NCBI GenBank assembly: GCA_012934845.2
Contig: WNNJ02002383.1
Location: forward strand, 1-64,000
Reading direction: 5' to 3'
DNA: 64,000 nt
Source of the DNA: Pomphorhynchus laevis
Lineage: Eukaryota; Acanthocephala; Palaeacanthocephala; Echinorhynchida; Pomphorhynchidae
Both the position numbers and the translations under genes were made by a program. This document shows, piece after piece, positions 11,100 to 23,300 of the stretch (positions within the stretch are counted from its first letter, which is position 1; every line of letters starts with the position of its first letter). The notes below the pieces were generated by a model. That model was not told where the DNA came from. It was given only the letters and a program-made list of their open reading frames with translations, and ran no database searches.

Positions 11100-12110
11100 G
11101 CAGATATGTCCACCTCATTCGCTATTCATTATGGCGTTCCAGAGGGTGCAGTTGTCTCCCAACTTCTTTTTATTGTCTATATCAATGATCTCCCATCTGT
11201 AATTCGTTCTGATGTCGTTATGTATGCTGACGATGTTAAGATATGACGGCGTATTAGATACGAAAGGGACATTAAGATCCTTCAAGATGATCTGACAGGT
11301 CTAGAAAAATGGTCAGCGAAAAATGATTTGAGGATTAACCCCTCTAAATGTGCACATATGTCCATTGGTTCTTCACTAATCGCATCGTATCAGATAGGTT
11401 TGATTCAGATAGGCCGAGTAGGTTAATTCAAGGATCTTGGTGTGATGATCACCAGTAGCTTAAAAAATAATGTCCACACTAAATATATTTGTAATCGAGG
11501 CTATCGTATTTTATATATGTTTTTCAAGTCTTTTTATCGGATAAGTCCATTAATGTTCAAGCGACTATTTTGTTCTTATATTCTTCCCATCCTTGAATAC
11601 GGTTTACCCGTAACTTATCCACAGACTGTAAAGGGAATCCCGTGACGTTGAGAACTTGTTAAGTAAAGGGTCACGAATGATTCCGAATTACTCCAATTTG
11701 AGATATGCTGAACGTTTGACATCTCTACGTGTCGGCACATTAAAATATGGTAGATCGGCCATTGATTTATCAACTGCAGTCAAACTTGTTTTCGATGGTT
11801 TTGATGGTCTCTCAAGCTTATTATCCGTGAATGATAGACGAGAAACTCATAAGCATGTGTGGAAATTAATAAATCCAACTACGATAATTCCTGTTCATCA
11901 TTGATTTGCACCAGGGTAATTAACGGGTGGAATGCACTAAAGTGCCTTGATATCTCTAGTACTATATCTAGTGATGCTAACAAGAAAGCCATAGAAGCCG
12001 AGAGAAGAAATTTGCGACTACTATTTCATTGAATTTTCTTGTTGGTGTTTTTTATTTTATCATGTTTTGTAAGCGACACAAGCTTGTAGCTCATTTGTTT
12101 CTGTTTGTTA
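11100..12110 (+). mobile_element. LINE family A-like (CR1 group), 3' part
   Basis: This + strand RT remnant opens with a degenerate motif B (IHYGVPEGAVVSQLLF), then VYINDLPS, MYADDVKI (motif C, intact YADD), the INPSKC motif and a C-terminal RT domain in pieces (11,442-11,645 and 11,656-11,904, with YILPILEYGLPV and YAERLTSLRVG). It closes with the short ...NLRLLFH end near 12,030 and a T-rich 3' UTR. The copy is 5'-truncated and carries stops and frameshifts. It is similar in type to the copy at 1-3265 but not the same sequence. Confidence 0.75.
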
Positions 12111-12347
12111 CAAATTATAAATTACAGATTTTACAATCCGCAGTGACTAGACAAAATATAATGTCTTTACATCTAGATCAAGAGAATGTTCTCTTCTTCC
12201 TGGTCGACAATTTTTCCTAGTAACTTATGGGGAATCCTACATACTGATGTACTATGCGATACATAGAACATATGTCTAGGAACACGAGGCGACAAAATAT
12301 GGAACTAAATCCAAGATGAAAGAGCCACTGCTCATTAGGGAGAGTCA
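12111..12347. other. Unassigned sequence between LINE copies
   Basis: There is no gene or recognisable element here. It may be 3' UTR of the upstream LINE plus short unrelated debris. It ends at a palindromic junction. Confidence 0.4.
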
Positions 12348-12355
12348 CTTAAGTC

Positions 12356-12387
12356 GTTTACAACGACTTAAGTAAGTCGTTGTAAAC
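12356..12387. repeat. Perfect palindrome at LINE junction
   Basis: The arms GTTTACAACGACTTA and TAAGTCGTTGTAAAC are 15-bp perfect inverted copies around a 2-base centre. The right arm is genuine family B RT sequence (codes KVYNDLL on the minus strand), so the left arm is a foldback copy of it. A further inverted CTTAAGTC word lies just outside. Confidence 0.85.
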
Positions 12388-14125
12388 TTTCATGCAGGCG
12401 ATTTCTGTGGAGTGATTAGAGCGGAAAGCGGATTGGAAAGGAGGGTACAGATTGGATGAGGAGAGATAAGCGTTGATCTGTATTAAGATGAGGCGTTCTA
12501 AGAGCTTAGAAAGAGTAGGGAGTAGTAAAATGGGGCGATAGCTAGAAGGAAGAGAGGTGTCGAGCGATTGTTTCTTTAGTAGGGGACGAACGATTGCGGA
12601 TTACCAGTGTGAAGCGAAGATACGACTGCGGATGGACGAGTTAAACAAAGTTATGAGAAATGGGGATATCAATGAGCATATGGATTTTAATATGTGAGTA
12701 GGCAGGGGATCGGCAGGTGAGGTTTTGTTGGGCAAGGACATGAGGACAGATGATACTTCGGTAGGTGAGACAGGGTGAAGATGAAAGAGTTCCGGAAGGA
12801 TGAGGCTAGGCGGGGCAGAATGGGATATGATGGAGACCGGTGTGCGAGAGAGCAACGTGGATACTTTAGTCTAGAGAAATGACGAATAATCATGGGCATT
12901 GATGTTGCCCGGCGAAGAGGAACGAACAAGGATTGAGTTAAAAGTATGCCAGAGAGTCTTAGAGTTGAATGAAGTGATGATTTTATGCTGCCAGAAGGAG
13001 TTGCATTTGGTACGCAGTAGGTTGAGATGAAACCGGCGAAGAGCAAGGTAGGAATCACGGAAAGACGGAGTGATCGAGCGAAAATCACGTCTGAGAGAGC
13101 GGTGATAGACTCGAAAAGCATGACGGAGTCGACGCTTTTAGAGTAGGCATTGGATGCCAAACCATGTGGCACGGTGCAATCGACGGTGTGGGTGAGACTT
13201 AAAGTGCAAGAGGAGATCGAGAGTGGATGTGAGTTCAGAGTCGAAAAGAAAGGCGAGATCGTGAGGAGATGAATATGTTATTGTGGGATAGGATAGAGAC
13301 GATTTGAGTAAAACAGGGCGGAGAAGGGAGAGATCAAGATTTCTCCAAGGGCGACGTAGGATTGTAGGTGTGTGAGGATGGGTTTGATTGTGAGTGAGAT
13401 CAAGGGTGACGAGAAAGTGATCGGATAGACCAGGATTAGAGATGGACAGTGAGATGTAGGCAGCAAAATGATCGGGGACAGCGATGATGTCGAGTGCCTC
13501 ACCAAGGATATGTGTGGGAGCATTGGAGATGAATTTGCAATTGTAGTTGGATAGAATGTTGATGAATGTGATGGAATCCGTGGAAGAGGGGTGGTCTAAG
13601 CGAATGTTGAAGTCGCCTAGAACGAGTGAAAGAATTGAGGACAAAGAACAATGAGAAAGGAGGTCAGCGAGTTCGGTAAAAAATAAGGATGTAGGAGCTG
13701 ATGAGCCAGGTCGGTATACAATGGCGAGATCTATAGTGATCGGGTTAGAAGAACGACAAGTGAGTAATTCAAAAGAGCAAGGTTTGAAAGGGGGTTGATA
13801 TTGCGAAGAGACGCGGGATGACGCCCGAATGCGACTATGCCGCCTTGATTAGAGAAGTTAGAAGGGGATGATCTAGGGGGCGTGCGGATTCGACTAGGGA
13901 GCAACCGGCAGAGAGCAGACGGCGAATGAAAAGGTCGTCGGAATCTGAGTGTCAGGATTCGGTGAGACAGAAGAGATCGATGGATTGCTTGGTGAATCGG
14001 TTGAGGATAAGATCGGATTTATTGTGAATAGATCTAGTGTTGAGGAGGCCGAGGCGGAAACCGTGTGTGGTGGCGAAAGTGTCTAGTGAAGAAGGCATAT
14101 TGGGGAGATGGAGCGCTATCGAATT

Positions 14126-14641
14126 TTAAGACGGTATGTGGGCAACTTGAAAATTTCCGTTGATGTTTCGGATCGAGAGAGATGTTTCGCCGTTTTTCTC
14201 GCGAAGGCGTTTTTCGATGCGGCAGATGAGAGTTGATCGATTTCGGAGGGGGCGCGGTCGGGGAAAATGCGAGTTGCTGAAGTGGACATTAGTTTGAATC
14301 GTTGGGAGAGGACAGAAGACGCGTGAGAGCAATGCTTGAAAAAAATTTTGGAGAGGGGGCTGGGAAGGATTTAATTGAGAAGATTTATTTAGGCGGATTA
14401 ATGCGACAGGAGAGATGTTGTTGAAAAAGTATGGTTTATCCGCAGGAACAAGAGACGATAAGATGGATCTGAATGCGGAAACATCGTGGTCGAGACGTGC
14501 TTGTGGAGATAAAGAGGTGGAAAGAGTGATATTAGTGACGATGACGCAACGATCGCGAGAAGGAAAGAGTTTCCGTAAAGGAGGACGATTAACGTGAGTT
14601 GGTGAGATCACGATAGGAGAGCTGGGAGTATAGGATATCAA
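14126..14641 (-). CDS. ORF1 central segment of family B LINE
   Basis: This 171-codon frame contains FPSRDRCVIVTNI ... LDHDVSAFRSILSSLVPAD ... ISPVALIRLNKSS. It closely parallels a broken stretch at about 5,680-5,900 (FPSRDRCIISNL ... LDDDVSAFRSILATILPD ... IAPVSLIRLNKST). The pattern of short beta-like strands separated by helices resembles an RRM-type RNA-binding fold, as in ORF1 of many LINEs; that fold is an inference. The C-terminus is rich in Arg and Pro. Confidence 0.6.
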   Translation of the reverse strand: MISYTPSSPIVISPTHVNRPPLRKLFPSRDRCVIVTNITLSTSLSPQARLDHDVSAFRSILSSLVPADKPYFFNNISPVALIRLNKSSQLNPSQPPLQNFFQALLSRVFCPLPTIQTNVHFSNSHFPRPRPLRNRSTLICRIEKRLREKNGETSLSIRNINGNFQVAHIPS

Positions 14642-14748
14642 GGGAGTAGGTTTATCAGCGGAATAGAAAGTGGATTTGGATAATATAGAGGGTGGTGAGC
14701 GATGTGAGGAAAGGTTAGGAGTGGAAGGATTGTGGAGGTTGGTGGAGG

Positions 14749-15102
14749 TTATTTTGATTTAGGGATGTAGGTTATTGAGAAACGAAACAGAATGGAAGAT
14801 ACGGGGGTGTCGGGAAGTGAAGACATGGGATTAGAAGTGCATGTGATGACAGGATCAGTGGGTTGACAAAGGATATCAGAATCGACTGGAGTGATTTGAG
14901 TGGACACGTTGGAGGTTGATATGTTCTTATGGGAGAGGTCGCGTATGAGTTTGTTGGCACTAAAGCCACATAGGAAGTCTTCTTGAGACTTACTGCTGTC
15001 GCATGCGATTGTAGTCCAGATGCTGCAGTCGTGTGCCGAGCACTGTACTTGTAGTTGAGCACAGTTATTGTCGGTCGTAGATGTCTTCTTACGTCCTCTC
15101 AT
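14749..15102 (-). CDS. ORF1 N-terminus of family B LINE, half-PHD zinc finger
   Basis: This 117-codon frame starts MRGRKKTSTTDN, then C-S-A-H-D-C-S-I-W-T-T-I-A-C and DFLCGF, the same half-PHD finger seen at 6586-6777 and 63,462. The last Cys of the C-x2-C pair is replaced here (CGFS). A low-complexity Ser/Thr/Pro tail follows. The start is the first ATG downstream of the tandem-repeat 5' UTR. Confidence 0.7.
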   Translation of the reverse strand: MRGRKKTSTTDNNCAQLQVQCSAHDCSIWTTIACDSSKSQEDFLCGFSANKLIRDLSHKNISTSNVSTQITPVDSDILCQPTDPVITCTSNPMSSLPDTPVSSILFRFSITYIPKSK

Positions 15103-15120
15103 CGACGTCCTTGTGTGTTA

Positions 15121-15205
15121 AACTGTTAAATTTGCTGATTTGATCTGTAACTGGATTGATCTGGAACTGGATTAATCTGGAAATGAATTGATCTGGAACT
15201 GGATT
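15121..15205. repeat. 5' UTR tandem array (family B LINE)
   Basis: Four to five imperfect copies of a 16-17-bp unit (GATCTGGAACTGGATT) lie just upstream of ORF1 on the minus strand. The array is comparable in position, but not in sequence, to those at 7018 and 63,298, though all three use words containing GGAACTG or CAGTTCC. Confidence 0.7.
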
Positions 15206-15214
15206 GATTGTAAT

Positions 15215-16495
15215 TAGCTAGAAGCAGGCATCAATATCAGGAAGCGTGTTTTTATTCCTAAGAAATATCATGTTCTATGCTCTAAAGACCTGCGACCCAT
15301 TTCCATTCAAAATGCCCTCGTGTAGATTTACGAAAAAGCGTTTGAGCGTAAAATACGCGACCATTTAAGTAGGCGTAATTTGATCCTTGCAGGTTATCAT
15401 GGTTTTGTCAAAGGTCGCTCGGTCCATTCAGCAGTTGAGAGGTGGAGCAGTTTCATCTGGTCAATAGCCATCGTCTAGTTTTAGCTGTTTTCCTTCACTT
15501 TTCTGAAGCATTTGACCGTATCTCCATTCCCTTTATGATCTCTTCTCACAGGTATCTCTGGTTGCCTGCGAGAATTGTGAACAGGGTTGAGATTCTGTTG
15601 TACACCAAGCGATTTTACTATGAAGACGACCTTGAGGCGCGTCAGTTCTACAAAATTACGGGTGTGCCCGAGGCTCACATTTTTCTCCTATCTTATATCT
15701 TGCTGCCTTCATTAACCTCTTTAAAATATTTAAACGCGAACAAGGTCTAGTGGTGTACGCTGATGACACCACTGCCTTGTTCACTGGACACATGTGTAAA
15801 GACGTAGTCTCAGACATCAGCAGTTTCGTTTTAAGATTATAAAACCAGATACCGCAATTCAATCTTATTTTAAGCTCCGCAAAATCGCAGGTGGTAGTCT
15901 TTCATGGCTACCCTGCTATCAAGCAAAAACTTAAGAGAGTAACACTCTCTGCGCTCTCCTCCACATTTGCCTCTGAACCAATCCTTTCCTAAACAAGTCG
16001 AGTAAAATACCTAAGGTTCACCGTAACGGTGAACTGGTCGGCGAAAGCTGACCTGGATAGATTCAAACGTATCAGGAAGAAAGCTATGTGGCCCTTGAAA
16101 CGGGCCCAACATCTGTCATTGAATTGGAAAACCCAAGTGCGCCTTTGGGGCACTTGGGCTATCTCGGGATTAGTCTTCTTTGCTAGAGGACGTCCCCTAG
16201 AGCAAAGACTAAGGTTTCTTTAGCTCCTTGTCTCTTGTTTACCCAGCATAGTCCGTCTGGATTGGATTCTTCGGGGAGCGGTGTAATACCCAGAGTGGTT
16301 CAGTTGAAAAGCGGCGTGTTAGATCGGTTGGAGAGATCAAATCCCCCTGGACCTGAGGTTGAGTCATGTAGGAAGATTAACAATGTCATTCTCGATTTGT
16401 TTTCGTCTAGTTGTTTTGCTTTTCTGTTTTCTCTGTTTCTGTCGGTTAACCTTGTTTAGTTAATTTAAAAAAACCCTTCTTTATTTATAAATAAT
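15215..16495 (+). mobile_element. LINE family C, RT and 3' end (copy C1)
   Basis: This is a 5'-truncated + strand copy of the intact element at 51,721-55,537. It begins at AGINIRKRVFIPKK and covers RT fingers, motif A (SEAFDRISIPF), a damaged motif B region (GVPEAHIFLLSYILL), VYADDTTALF, the thumb and the C-terminal domain (SAKADLDRFKRIRKKAMWPLKRAQHLSLN). It then has a 3' UTR ending in an A-rich tail near 16,480. Stops and frameshifts are scattered through it. Confidence 0.85.
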
Positions 16496-16559
16496 CTAAA
16501 GAGATTCTAAGTAACCCAGTGACGAAAACGACTTCTAATGGTTTCACACCTAAAGTTGA

Positions 16560-19010
16560 ATTGAACAACTAGATATTGAGGGTGAGTAGATCCTTAGGCA
16601 AATATAACGAGGTTCCTCCTGTTATAAAGCTCTTAAATCTTGTGGAAATAAACATAAGTTTACAATATAAAGTGGAAGACTTACTAAAATATATCTGAAA
16701 CCCGTTGCGGATCACTATTTTAACACTATAGTTTACAATTCTGCCAGAAAATATCTTGGCAAGCTTTGTATATCTTTTGCCACAAATGATATGGCACAAC
16801 CATATGTTGGTTACTTTGAAAATAACCCAGGACAACTCGGTACTTTTGAACCTAAGGCCATATCGGCCACTGTCAAAATCAATAACATCGAACCTGGCCT
16901 AGACATTGATGACATAAAAGATCTTGAAGCAGCATTTACACTTAAAGACGTACTATGCATTAAAAGGAAAAATAGATATTTACTTCAAGTGGATTTCGCC
17001 ACAACTACGATTGACAATGCGATGGTGGTGGCGAGGAACGAATATAACCCGTTCTTGAGTACGAACCTATCCTTTTAGCGCGTCTCATCTATTAATGTCA
17101 CATTTCCTCACTGCCAAAAATGTTACAGTTGGAGTTACTGGGGATCATTTTGCTGTGCTGAATCAAGATGCTCCACATGCATAAAACCAAGGCATAATGG
17201 AAATGCTCGAACGATAATAATCCTACATGTGTAAACTGTGGGTTAAATCACACGGCATACTCAAAAATGCATAAAATTCAATGAGTATCAAAGCCGGCAT
17301 ATAAAGAAGCATTATGCATCTGTGAAGACCTTCTCCGAAGCCACAAGGACAATTTTCAATCGTACTGATTCATAAGTGCTGGATTCCTCACATTCAATAA
17401 AGAAGGAATCTGAAGAGTACAAGGTCCTTATGGTCATGAAAATTGCAGAACTCTTAAAGAACTTAGAGAAGTTGTTAGCACAAACAATCACTGTGATGCT
17501 GTCATCGTCTTAATTTCTGAAAGAACAAGCATATTTCAATAAACGAACATCTTCCGCCAGCGGTAAATAGGGTAATCAAAATGTCGAAGAAAGGCGGAAA
17601 ATGAAAACTGGCAAATGAGGAAGCTCTGATAGATGGTTGCGCTAATAAGAGAAATGAAGATATTTCTATGAGTCCGGGTTGGAACAGTCAGTTCTAGGTT
17701 AGATACGATAGTGAAAGCGGCAACCCTTCCACTTCTGCCTTCGACTAAAGAGCTGCTTTCCCACCCAGAACTAAACGAAATGGAAAATAATCGAGAGCCT
17801 TTTTCACTGAATATTCTTCAGTGAAATTCGGGAAGTGCTTCTGCTCTTCGTCTTTTATCTGGTCGCGATGCTGATGTAATGGTCCTTCAGGAAACTAAAT
17901 CAGTTCGGTCTCTCCAGGAAATTACTAGATATTTACCAATGCATATATCTGCCCGCTATACTCCGTATATAATCCTGCTTCATTCATCTTCTCAAGGTCT
18001 TGTAACCTTACAGAACTCTCTCATTTACATTTACGAAAAAGCGATTGAGTGTAAAATCCGCAAGCATTTAAGTAGGCAAAATTTAATCCCACCAGTTTTC
18101 ACGGTTTGTAAAAAGTCGTTCGGTTCATTCTGCAATAGATGAAGTGCAGCAGTCTTGTCAAGATAACAGCCATCAACTTATTGTGGCTGTCATCGGGTTG
18201 CCTGCGAGAATTGTTAACAGGGTGGATATTGTTGTATACCAAGCGATTTTTTACGAGGTGATCCTGATGCTCGTCAATTTTATCCAATTACAGGTGTGCA
18301 TCAAGGTCCCCACTTTCTCCAATCTTTTTTCTTGCTGCCTCCATTGTTCTGTTTAAACCATTTTAACGTGATCAACATCTAGTGGTATAAGCTGATGATA
18401 CTACAGCCCTATTTAATCTACAGTCCCATCCAATCTTTTTATAAATTCATCGGAATCTCAGGTAGTTGTCTTTCATAGCGCCCCTGCCACAAAGAAAAAG
18501 CTAAATAGACTAGCAATCTCTTCTTTTTCCTCCGTTTTTGGCAATCAACCCTTACCAGTTTTAACATATCTAGTTAGATACCTGGGGTTTACCATTATAG
18601 TTAATGCACCGCCGGATCCGACTTGAATAATTTTAGTGTCCCAAAGAGAGTCAGGTTGTCCCAAAAACGGACCCCACATCTGTCATCAAGTGAAAGTGCT
18701 CAAGTCGACAACTGCCCAAGTGCACCAATGGCGCACTTGGGCAGTCTCGGGATTAGTCTTCTTCTCATGAAAACCTATCTAGAAATAAGATAAAGATAAA
18801 TTTATTTTTAAGAGCAAATACTAAGATTTATAAAGCTAATCTCATTGAAACTACTGACCATCGTGCGCTGTGATTGGGATCGCAGGAGTGCTGCAGACCC
18901 GAATTGTTTTAATCGGAAAGCGTCGCGGTGGTGTTTGCTGGTATGGCTAGATCCCCCTGCGGAAGACTATCATCGAAGACTAGGATAGGGTGCTTATGTT
19001 TGTTGATTTC
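16560..19010 (+). mobile_element. LINE family C, deleted copy (C2)
   Basis: ORF1 remnants (16,580-17,090, with the FEPKAISATVKINN core) are followed by zinc knuckles (about 17,105-17,290, CQKCYSWSYWGSFC). The start of ORF2 lies at 17,779 (an ATG, then REPFSLNILQ). The endonuclease breaks off near 18,010 and resumes inside RT (IYEKAIECKIRKHLSRQN), so most of the endonuclease and linker are deleted. RT debris continues to the C-terminal end near 18,990. Many frameshifts and stops make this one of the older family C copies. Confidence 0.78.
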
Positions 19011-19069
19011 AATTGAAGGAACTGTTATATTATGTGCATGTTTATTAATAATAGATTATTAAGATAATC

Positions 19070-20490
19070 TATTATTGCACACAATTTTAAGTAATTATTA
19101 CTCAATCATGACATTACTCTTAGACTTTTTACTCAAACAATCGCTTGACCTCTCACTTCATTTTAGCTATCGCTACATTTCACTCTTTCCTACTCTTTCT
19201 AAGCTCTTAGAACGCCTCATCTTAATACAGATAAACGTTTACCTCTCTTCTTTAAATATGTACCCTCATTTCTAATCAGCTTTCCGGTCTAATCACTCCA
19301 CCTAAATCGTTTGCATGAAAGTTTACAGCGATCTACTAATTTCTCGCGACAAGGCTCTATATAGTGTCATCATCTTTCTCGACCTCACCTCCCCCTTCGA
19401 AATCGTCGACCACTCCATCCTACTTTTTCGCCTTCGTTATGATTACGGATTTTCTTCCTCCTCCGTAGCATGGTTTGCGTCATATCTTTCAGACCGTTCC
19501 TTTCGTGTATGTTCTAATTCATCAGATTACGGCTTTTGTTCTTACTCCTTAGCATCGTTTGCATCATATCTATCCATTCCTTCCTTTCGCGTCTGTTCTA
19601 ATTCATCATCATCTTCTCCTATTACTATTTTCTGTCGCGTCCCACAACGTTCAGTAATATATCCCCTGTTTTTATCCTTTATGCTTGACGATCTCTCTCC
19701 GTTTACCAAGCCGTACCCTTTTCACGTCATGCAATACGCCGATGACATAATCATCTATACTTATGCGCCTGCCTATCGCATACACGATATCGCATTTCTG
19801 CCTCCAACTGTCTTTCTTCTACCTACAAACGTCTCTCTCATCTTCAGTTCGTTCTAAAACCTCGACAAGTCCAAAATAACGTGGATCCTACCCGTTGGCC
19901 AAGCATATATCCTCCCGCTCTATCTTTTGACTCATCAATAATCTTAATAGTTAATAATTTCACTTTCTTAGGCTTCCATTTCGATTATCATCTTTCTATT
20001 GAACACTTCGTCCGTGACAAGGTCCGCTCGTCTAACTTAATTCTCCGTGACATCCGCCGTATCCGCCCCCTTATCGACTTCCGTTCTTGTATGTTTCTTC
20101 TTTCATCGCTTCTTTTCCCTAAAATCGATTACTGCCTCAGCCTTTTCGCCAATTCTTCAAAATACATCATCCTACACCTACAACGCATCATCAACTTCGC
20201 CATTGGATTGATCCTACGTCTATATCGCTTCAACCACACATCATGGCTAGCTCGCCTAGTCCACCGTCCACATCCGCATTTTACTTTGCCTTCTCGTCAC
20301 TTTTCGTCTCATCGCTGTCGGCTCCCCCATCGTTCATCTATCCCCTTTCTTAGACTGCACTTGGCCCACTCTCTTCGATTATTCCCTCTTACTTTACGTC
20401 ATTCACTCTTACTTCACGTTACCAATTACTCCAAATATATGTTGTGTAAGATAAATCTGTTGTGTAAGAATGTGTTCGTTTGATTCTCTG
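19070..20490 (+). mobile_element. LINE family B, RT fragment with internal tandem duplication
   Basis: This + strand L2-type RT runs from SKLLERLILIQINVYL, with VYSDLLISRDKALYS, motif A (IFLDLTSPFEIVDHSILL), a degenerate motif B (VPQRSVIYPLF) and QYADDIIIY (motif C), to the C-terminal domain. An 84-bp stretch just after motif A is duplicated in tandem (19,440-19,525 and 19,526-19,610). It codes two versions of DYGF-[CS]-S ... ASYL ... SFRVCSNSS. The first frame ends at 19,857 and the thumb continues in another frame (19,881-20,483). It is a broken copy. Confidence 0.8.
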
Positions 20491-20780
20491 GATTTATATC
20501 TTATTTATATCGTAGTAAAATACTCCCTAGCTTGACTCTCGTCCTTCTTCATCATGATTATTTTCTTTTTCCGCTTGGATAATTCTAAATTTAGAGCTGG
20601 TGTACTTAGGAGTATCAAAAGAGTACGATGGTGAAACCGCGCCGCGGTACAACAGAAATTTGTACAAAACAACCATTGAAATTACCGACAAAAGAATAAA
20701 ACGGCTCAATCCTTCTTTAAAAAATTTCGTAAAAAACAAGTGGCCGTATTTATAAAATGGCCATCAACATATGTTGCAGG

Positions 20781-22200
20781 TGTGTAGATGGGAGGATCAA
20801 AAAGCTTCGGTAAAACAAATTTACCAGCAAAAGAATGCAATGTTAGTGCTAATTTTTCTAATTTTTTAATCTCAAGCAAGGAGGGAGAACTCACTCCTGT
20901 GCCAAAATTGGTCAACCTGGTACTAATCAGACTTCTGCAACCATTTGAACGTAATAATCTCTTCAATATATTCCTAAGGAAATTTACAAGTACTAATAAG
21001 AAGATAATTCTATTCAACTCAATTAAATACTTGGACTCCGAAATCCGGATTTCGTTCAGCTCTCCGGATCTGGCAACAGCGTATCTTGAATTCTTTGACA
21101 AACATCTAAAAGAATTTAGTACGACTACCTACAGACCTATTCAGGCTACTCTGAAAATAAATAATTTTACACCATTAGCAACGGATGATGATTTAAAAGC
21201 CCTCACATCTGAGTATAAAATTCACAATATTCGACCCATCTTGGGTAAGAAAGGCCATCCTATACCAGTAGCATCCTGTTCTACCGCTGTCGACAATGCG
21301 GAATGTCTGGCTAATGTAAATGTAATCCCTTCTTGGGGTACAACCATTTTTTACTTTTATAGACGCTTATAACTTAACATACTTCCATTGCAATGAATGC
21401 CACCTTTGGGGAACTGGTCCTTGAACTGCACTAGGCCCCGTACATGTGAGATTTGCAGCTCTTCTAACGTCCATGAGGGGAAATGTGCTCTCCCCCCTTA
21501 ATGCCATAATTGCGGTGGTCAGCACCCGGCCTGGTCAAGAAGATGTCCTCTCTTCAAAGAATAGATGATTAAGGCATTGCGTGGCACCGGCCAGACATGC
21601 CCACTTTGCTAATGCATGCATGTGCACTTCAAACGGTGCTGGTATGACGGACACCGATATTATCAAACTTGTGGACGTTAGATTACAGGGGTACAAGGAC
21701 GAGATTCGAGCCTTAAAGAATCATCTGATAAAGAAATTCGATAAGAAATTTGTTAGATATTTTTAGTGGTTGCTAAGATATTTTTTTAAGAAATTCGTTA
21801 TTATATGTTGCTGTTTTTTCATGCTTAAGTGGCAATTTTTTCATGCTAATGTGGGCAATTACCCACATTAGCCGGCGCAAGTTGCGGAAAGGGAAACCTT
21901 TCCTTCCCTGACTCTGTCTAGGTCGGCAATCCCACTTCCAACTATTCCACCACAATGAAGAGTACTCGAGAGCCTTTTTCACTGAATATCCTTCAGTGGA
22001 ATTCGGGAGGTGCTTCTGCCCTTAGACTTCTATCCGGTAGAGATGCAGATATTATAGTCCTTCCGGAGACGCGGTCTATCTGTCTTTCCCAGGACATTAC
22101 TCGATTTATTCCAAAGCAGATTTGTTCCCACTATACTCCGTACATAACCCCACCTCACTCCTCCTTATCTCAAGGACTCTTGACCTTAATTAAGTGCCAC
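20781..22200 (+). mobile_element. LINE family C, 5' part (copy C3)
   Basis: ORF1 (20,788-21,372, 194 codons, with TPVPKLVNLVLIRLLQPFERNNLF matching the intact ORF1) is followed by zinc-knuckle debris (21,385-21,560). A heptad-like helical segment (TDTDIIKLVDVRLQGYKDEIRALKNHL) comes next. ORF2 starts at ATG 21,955 and runs through the first endonuclease motifs (NILQWNSGGASALRLLSGRDADIIV, then ETRS). The copy is cut at about 22,200, where a family B fragment in opposite orientation begins. Its ORF2 has the ATG that the intact copy lacks. Confidence 0.82.
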
Positions 22201-23300
22201 TAAGGGTCTTCCCTCCTATCCATGCTACGGAGCAGGAAGAAAAGCCGTAATCATAACGAAGTCGAGAAAGGAGGACGGAGTGTTCGACAATGTCGAATGT
22301 GGAGGAGAGGTCGAGGGAGATGAGAACACTATATAGAGCCTTGTCTCGAGAAATAAGTAAGTCGTTGTAAACTTTCATGCAGGCGATTTCTGTGGAGTGA
22401 TTAGAGCGGAAAGCGGATTTATAAGGAGGGTACAGATTAGATGAGGAGAGATAAGCGTTGATTTGTATTAAGATGAGGCGTTCTAAGAGCTTTGAAATAG
22501 TAGGGAGTAGTGAAATGGGGCGATAGCTGGAAGGAAGGGAGGGGTCGAGCGATTGTTTCTTAAGGAGGGGACGAACGATTGCGGATTTCCAGTGTGAAGG
22601 GAAGATACGACTGCGGATGGAAGAGTTAAACAAGGTTGTGAGAAATGGGGATATCGATGAGCATATAGATTTTAATATGTGAGTAGGCAGGGGATCGGCA
22701 GTGAGGTTTTGTTGGGCAAGGACATGAGGACAGATGATACTTCTGTAGGTGAGACAGGGAGAAGATGAAATAGTTCCGGAAGGATGAGGCTGGACTGGGC
22801 AGAGTTGGATAGGATGGAGACCGGGGTGTGAGATAGCAGCGTGGATACTTTAGTCTGTAGAAATGACGAATAATCATTGGCATTAATATTGCACGGCGAA
22901 GAGGAGCGAGCAAGGATTGAGTTAAAAGTATACCAGAGAGTCTTAAAGTTGAATGAAGTGATGATTTTATGCTGCCAGAAAGAGTTGCATTTGGTTCTTA
23001 GTAGGTTGAGGTGAGACCGGCAAAGAGCAAGGTAGGAATCACGGAAAGACGTAGTGATCGAGCGGAAATCACGTCTGAGAGAGCGGTGATAGACTCGAAA
23101 AGCATGGCGGAGTCGACGCTTTGAGAGTAGGCATTGGATGTCAAACCATGGGGCACGGTGCAAGCGACGATGTGGGTGAGACTTAAATGGCAAAAGAATA
23201 CCGCGAGTGGATGTGAGTTTAGAGTCGAAAAGAAAGGCGAAATCGTGAGGAGATGAATATGTTATTGTGGGTAATGATAGAGACGATTTGAGTAAGGCAA
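22195..23300 (-). mobile_element. LINE family B, endonuclease-RT linker and RT start
   Basis: The minus-strand frames at 22,672-23,193 and 22,190-22,633 read the linker (RRDFRSITTSFRDSYLALCR, SLPNKTS) and the RT N-terminus. The latter includes SAIVRPLLKKQSLDPSLPSSYRPISLLPTISK, AFRSNHSTEIACMKVYND and SLDLSSTFDIVEHSVLL (motif A). Palm motifs B and C are absent because the copy is cut at 22,195. It is closely related to the copies at 12,373-15,210 and 27,086-29,407. Confidence 0.8.

Larger units (their letters stand above)
12373..15210 (-). mobile_element. LINE family B, 5' half with ORF1 and endonuclease
   Basis: Reading from 15,210 downward, the order is: tandem-repeat 5' UTR, ORF1 with a half-PHD finger (14,749-15,102), an ORF1 RRM-like segment (14,126-14,641), an APE-type endonuclease (about 13,138-14,100; LGDFN, SDHFLVTLDL visible), a linker (12,687-13,172) and the start of RT (RSRIFASHW, then AFRSNHST and KVYNDLL down to 12,373). 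RT palm and 3' end are missing, because the copy stops at the palindrome at 12,356-12,387. Several frameshifts break it. This is the longest 5' part of family B in the window and shows the endonuclease that the 4270-7085 copy lost. Confidence 0.82.
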
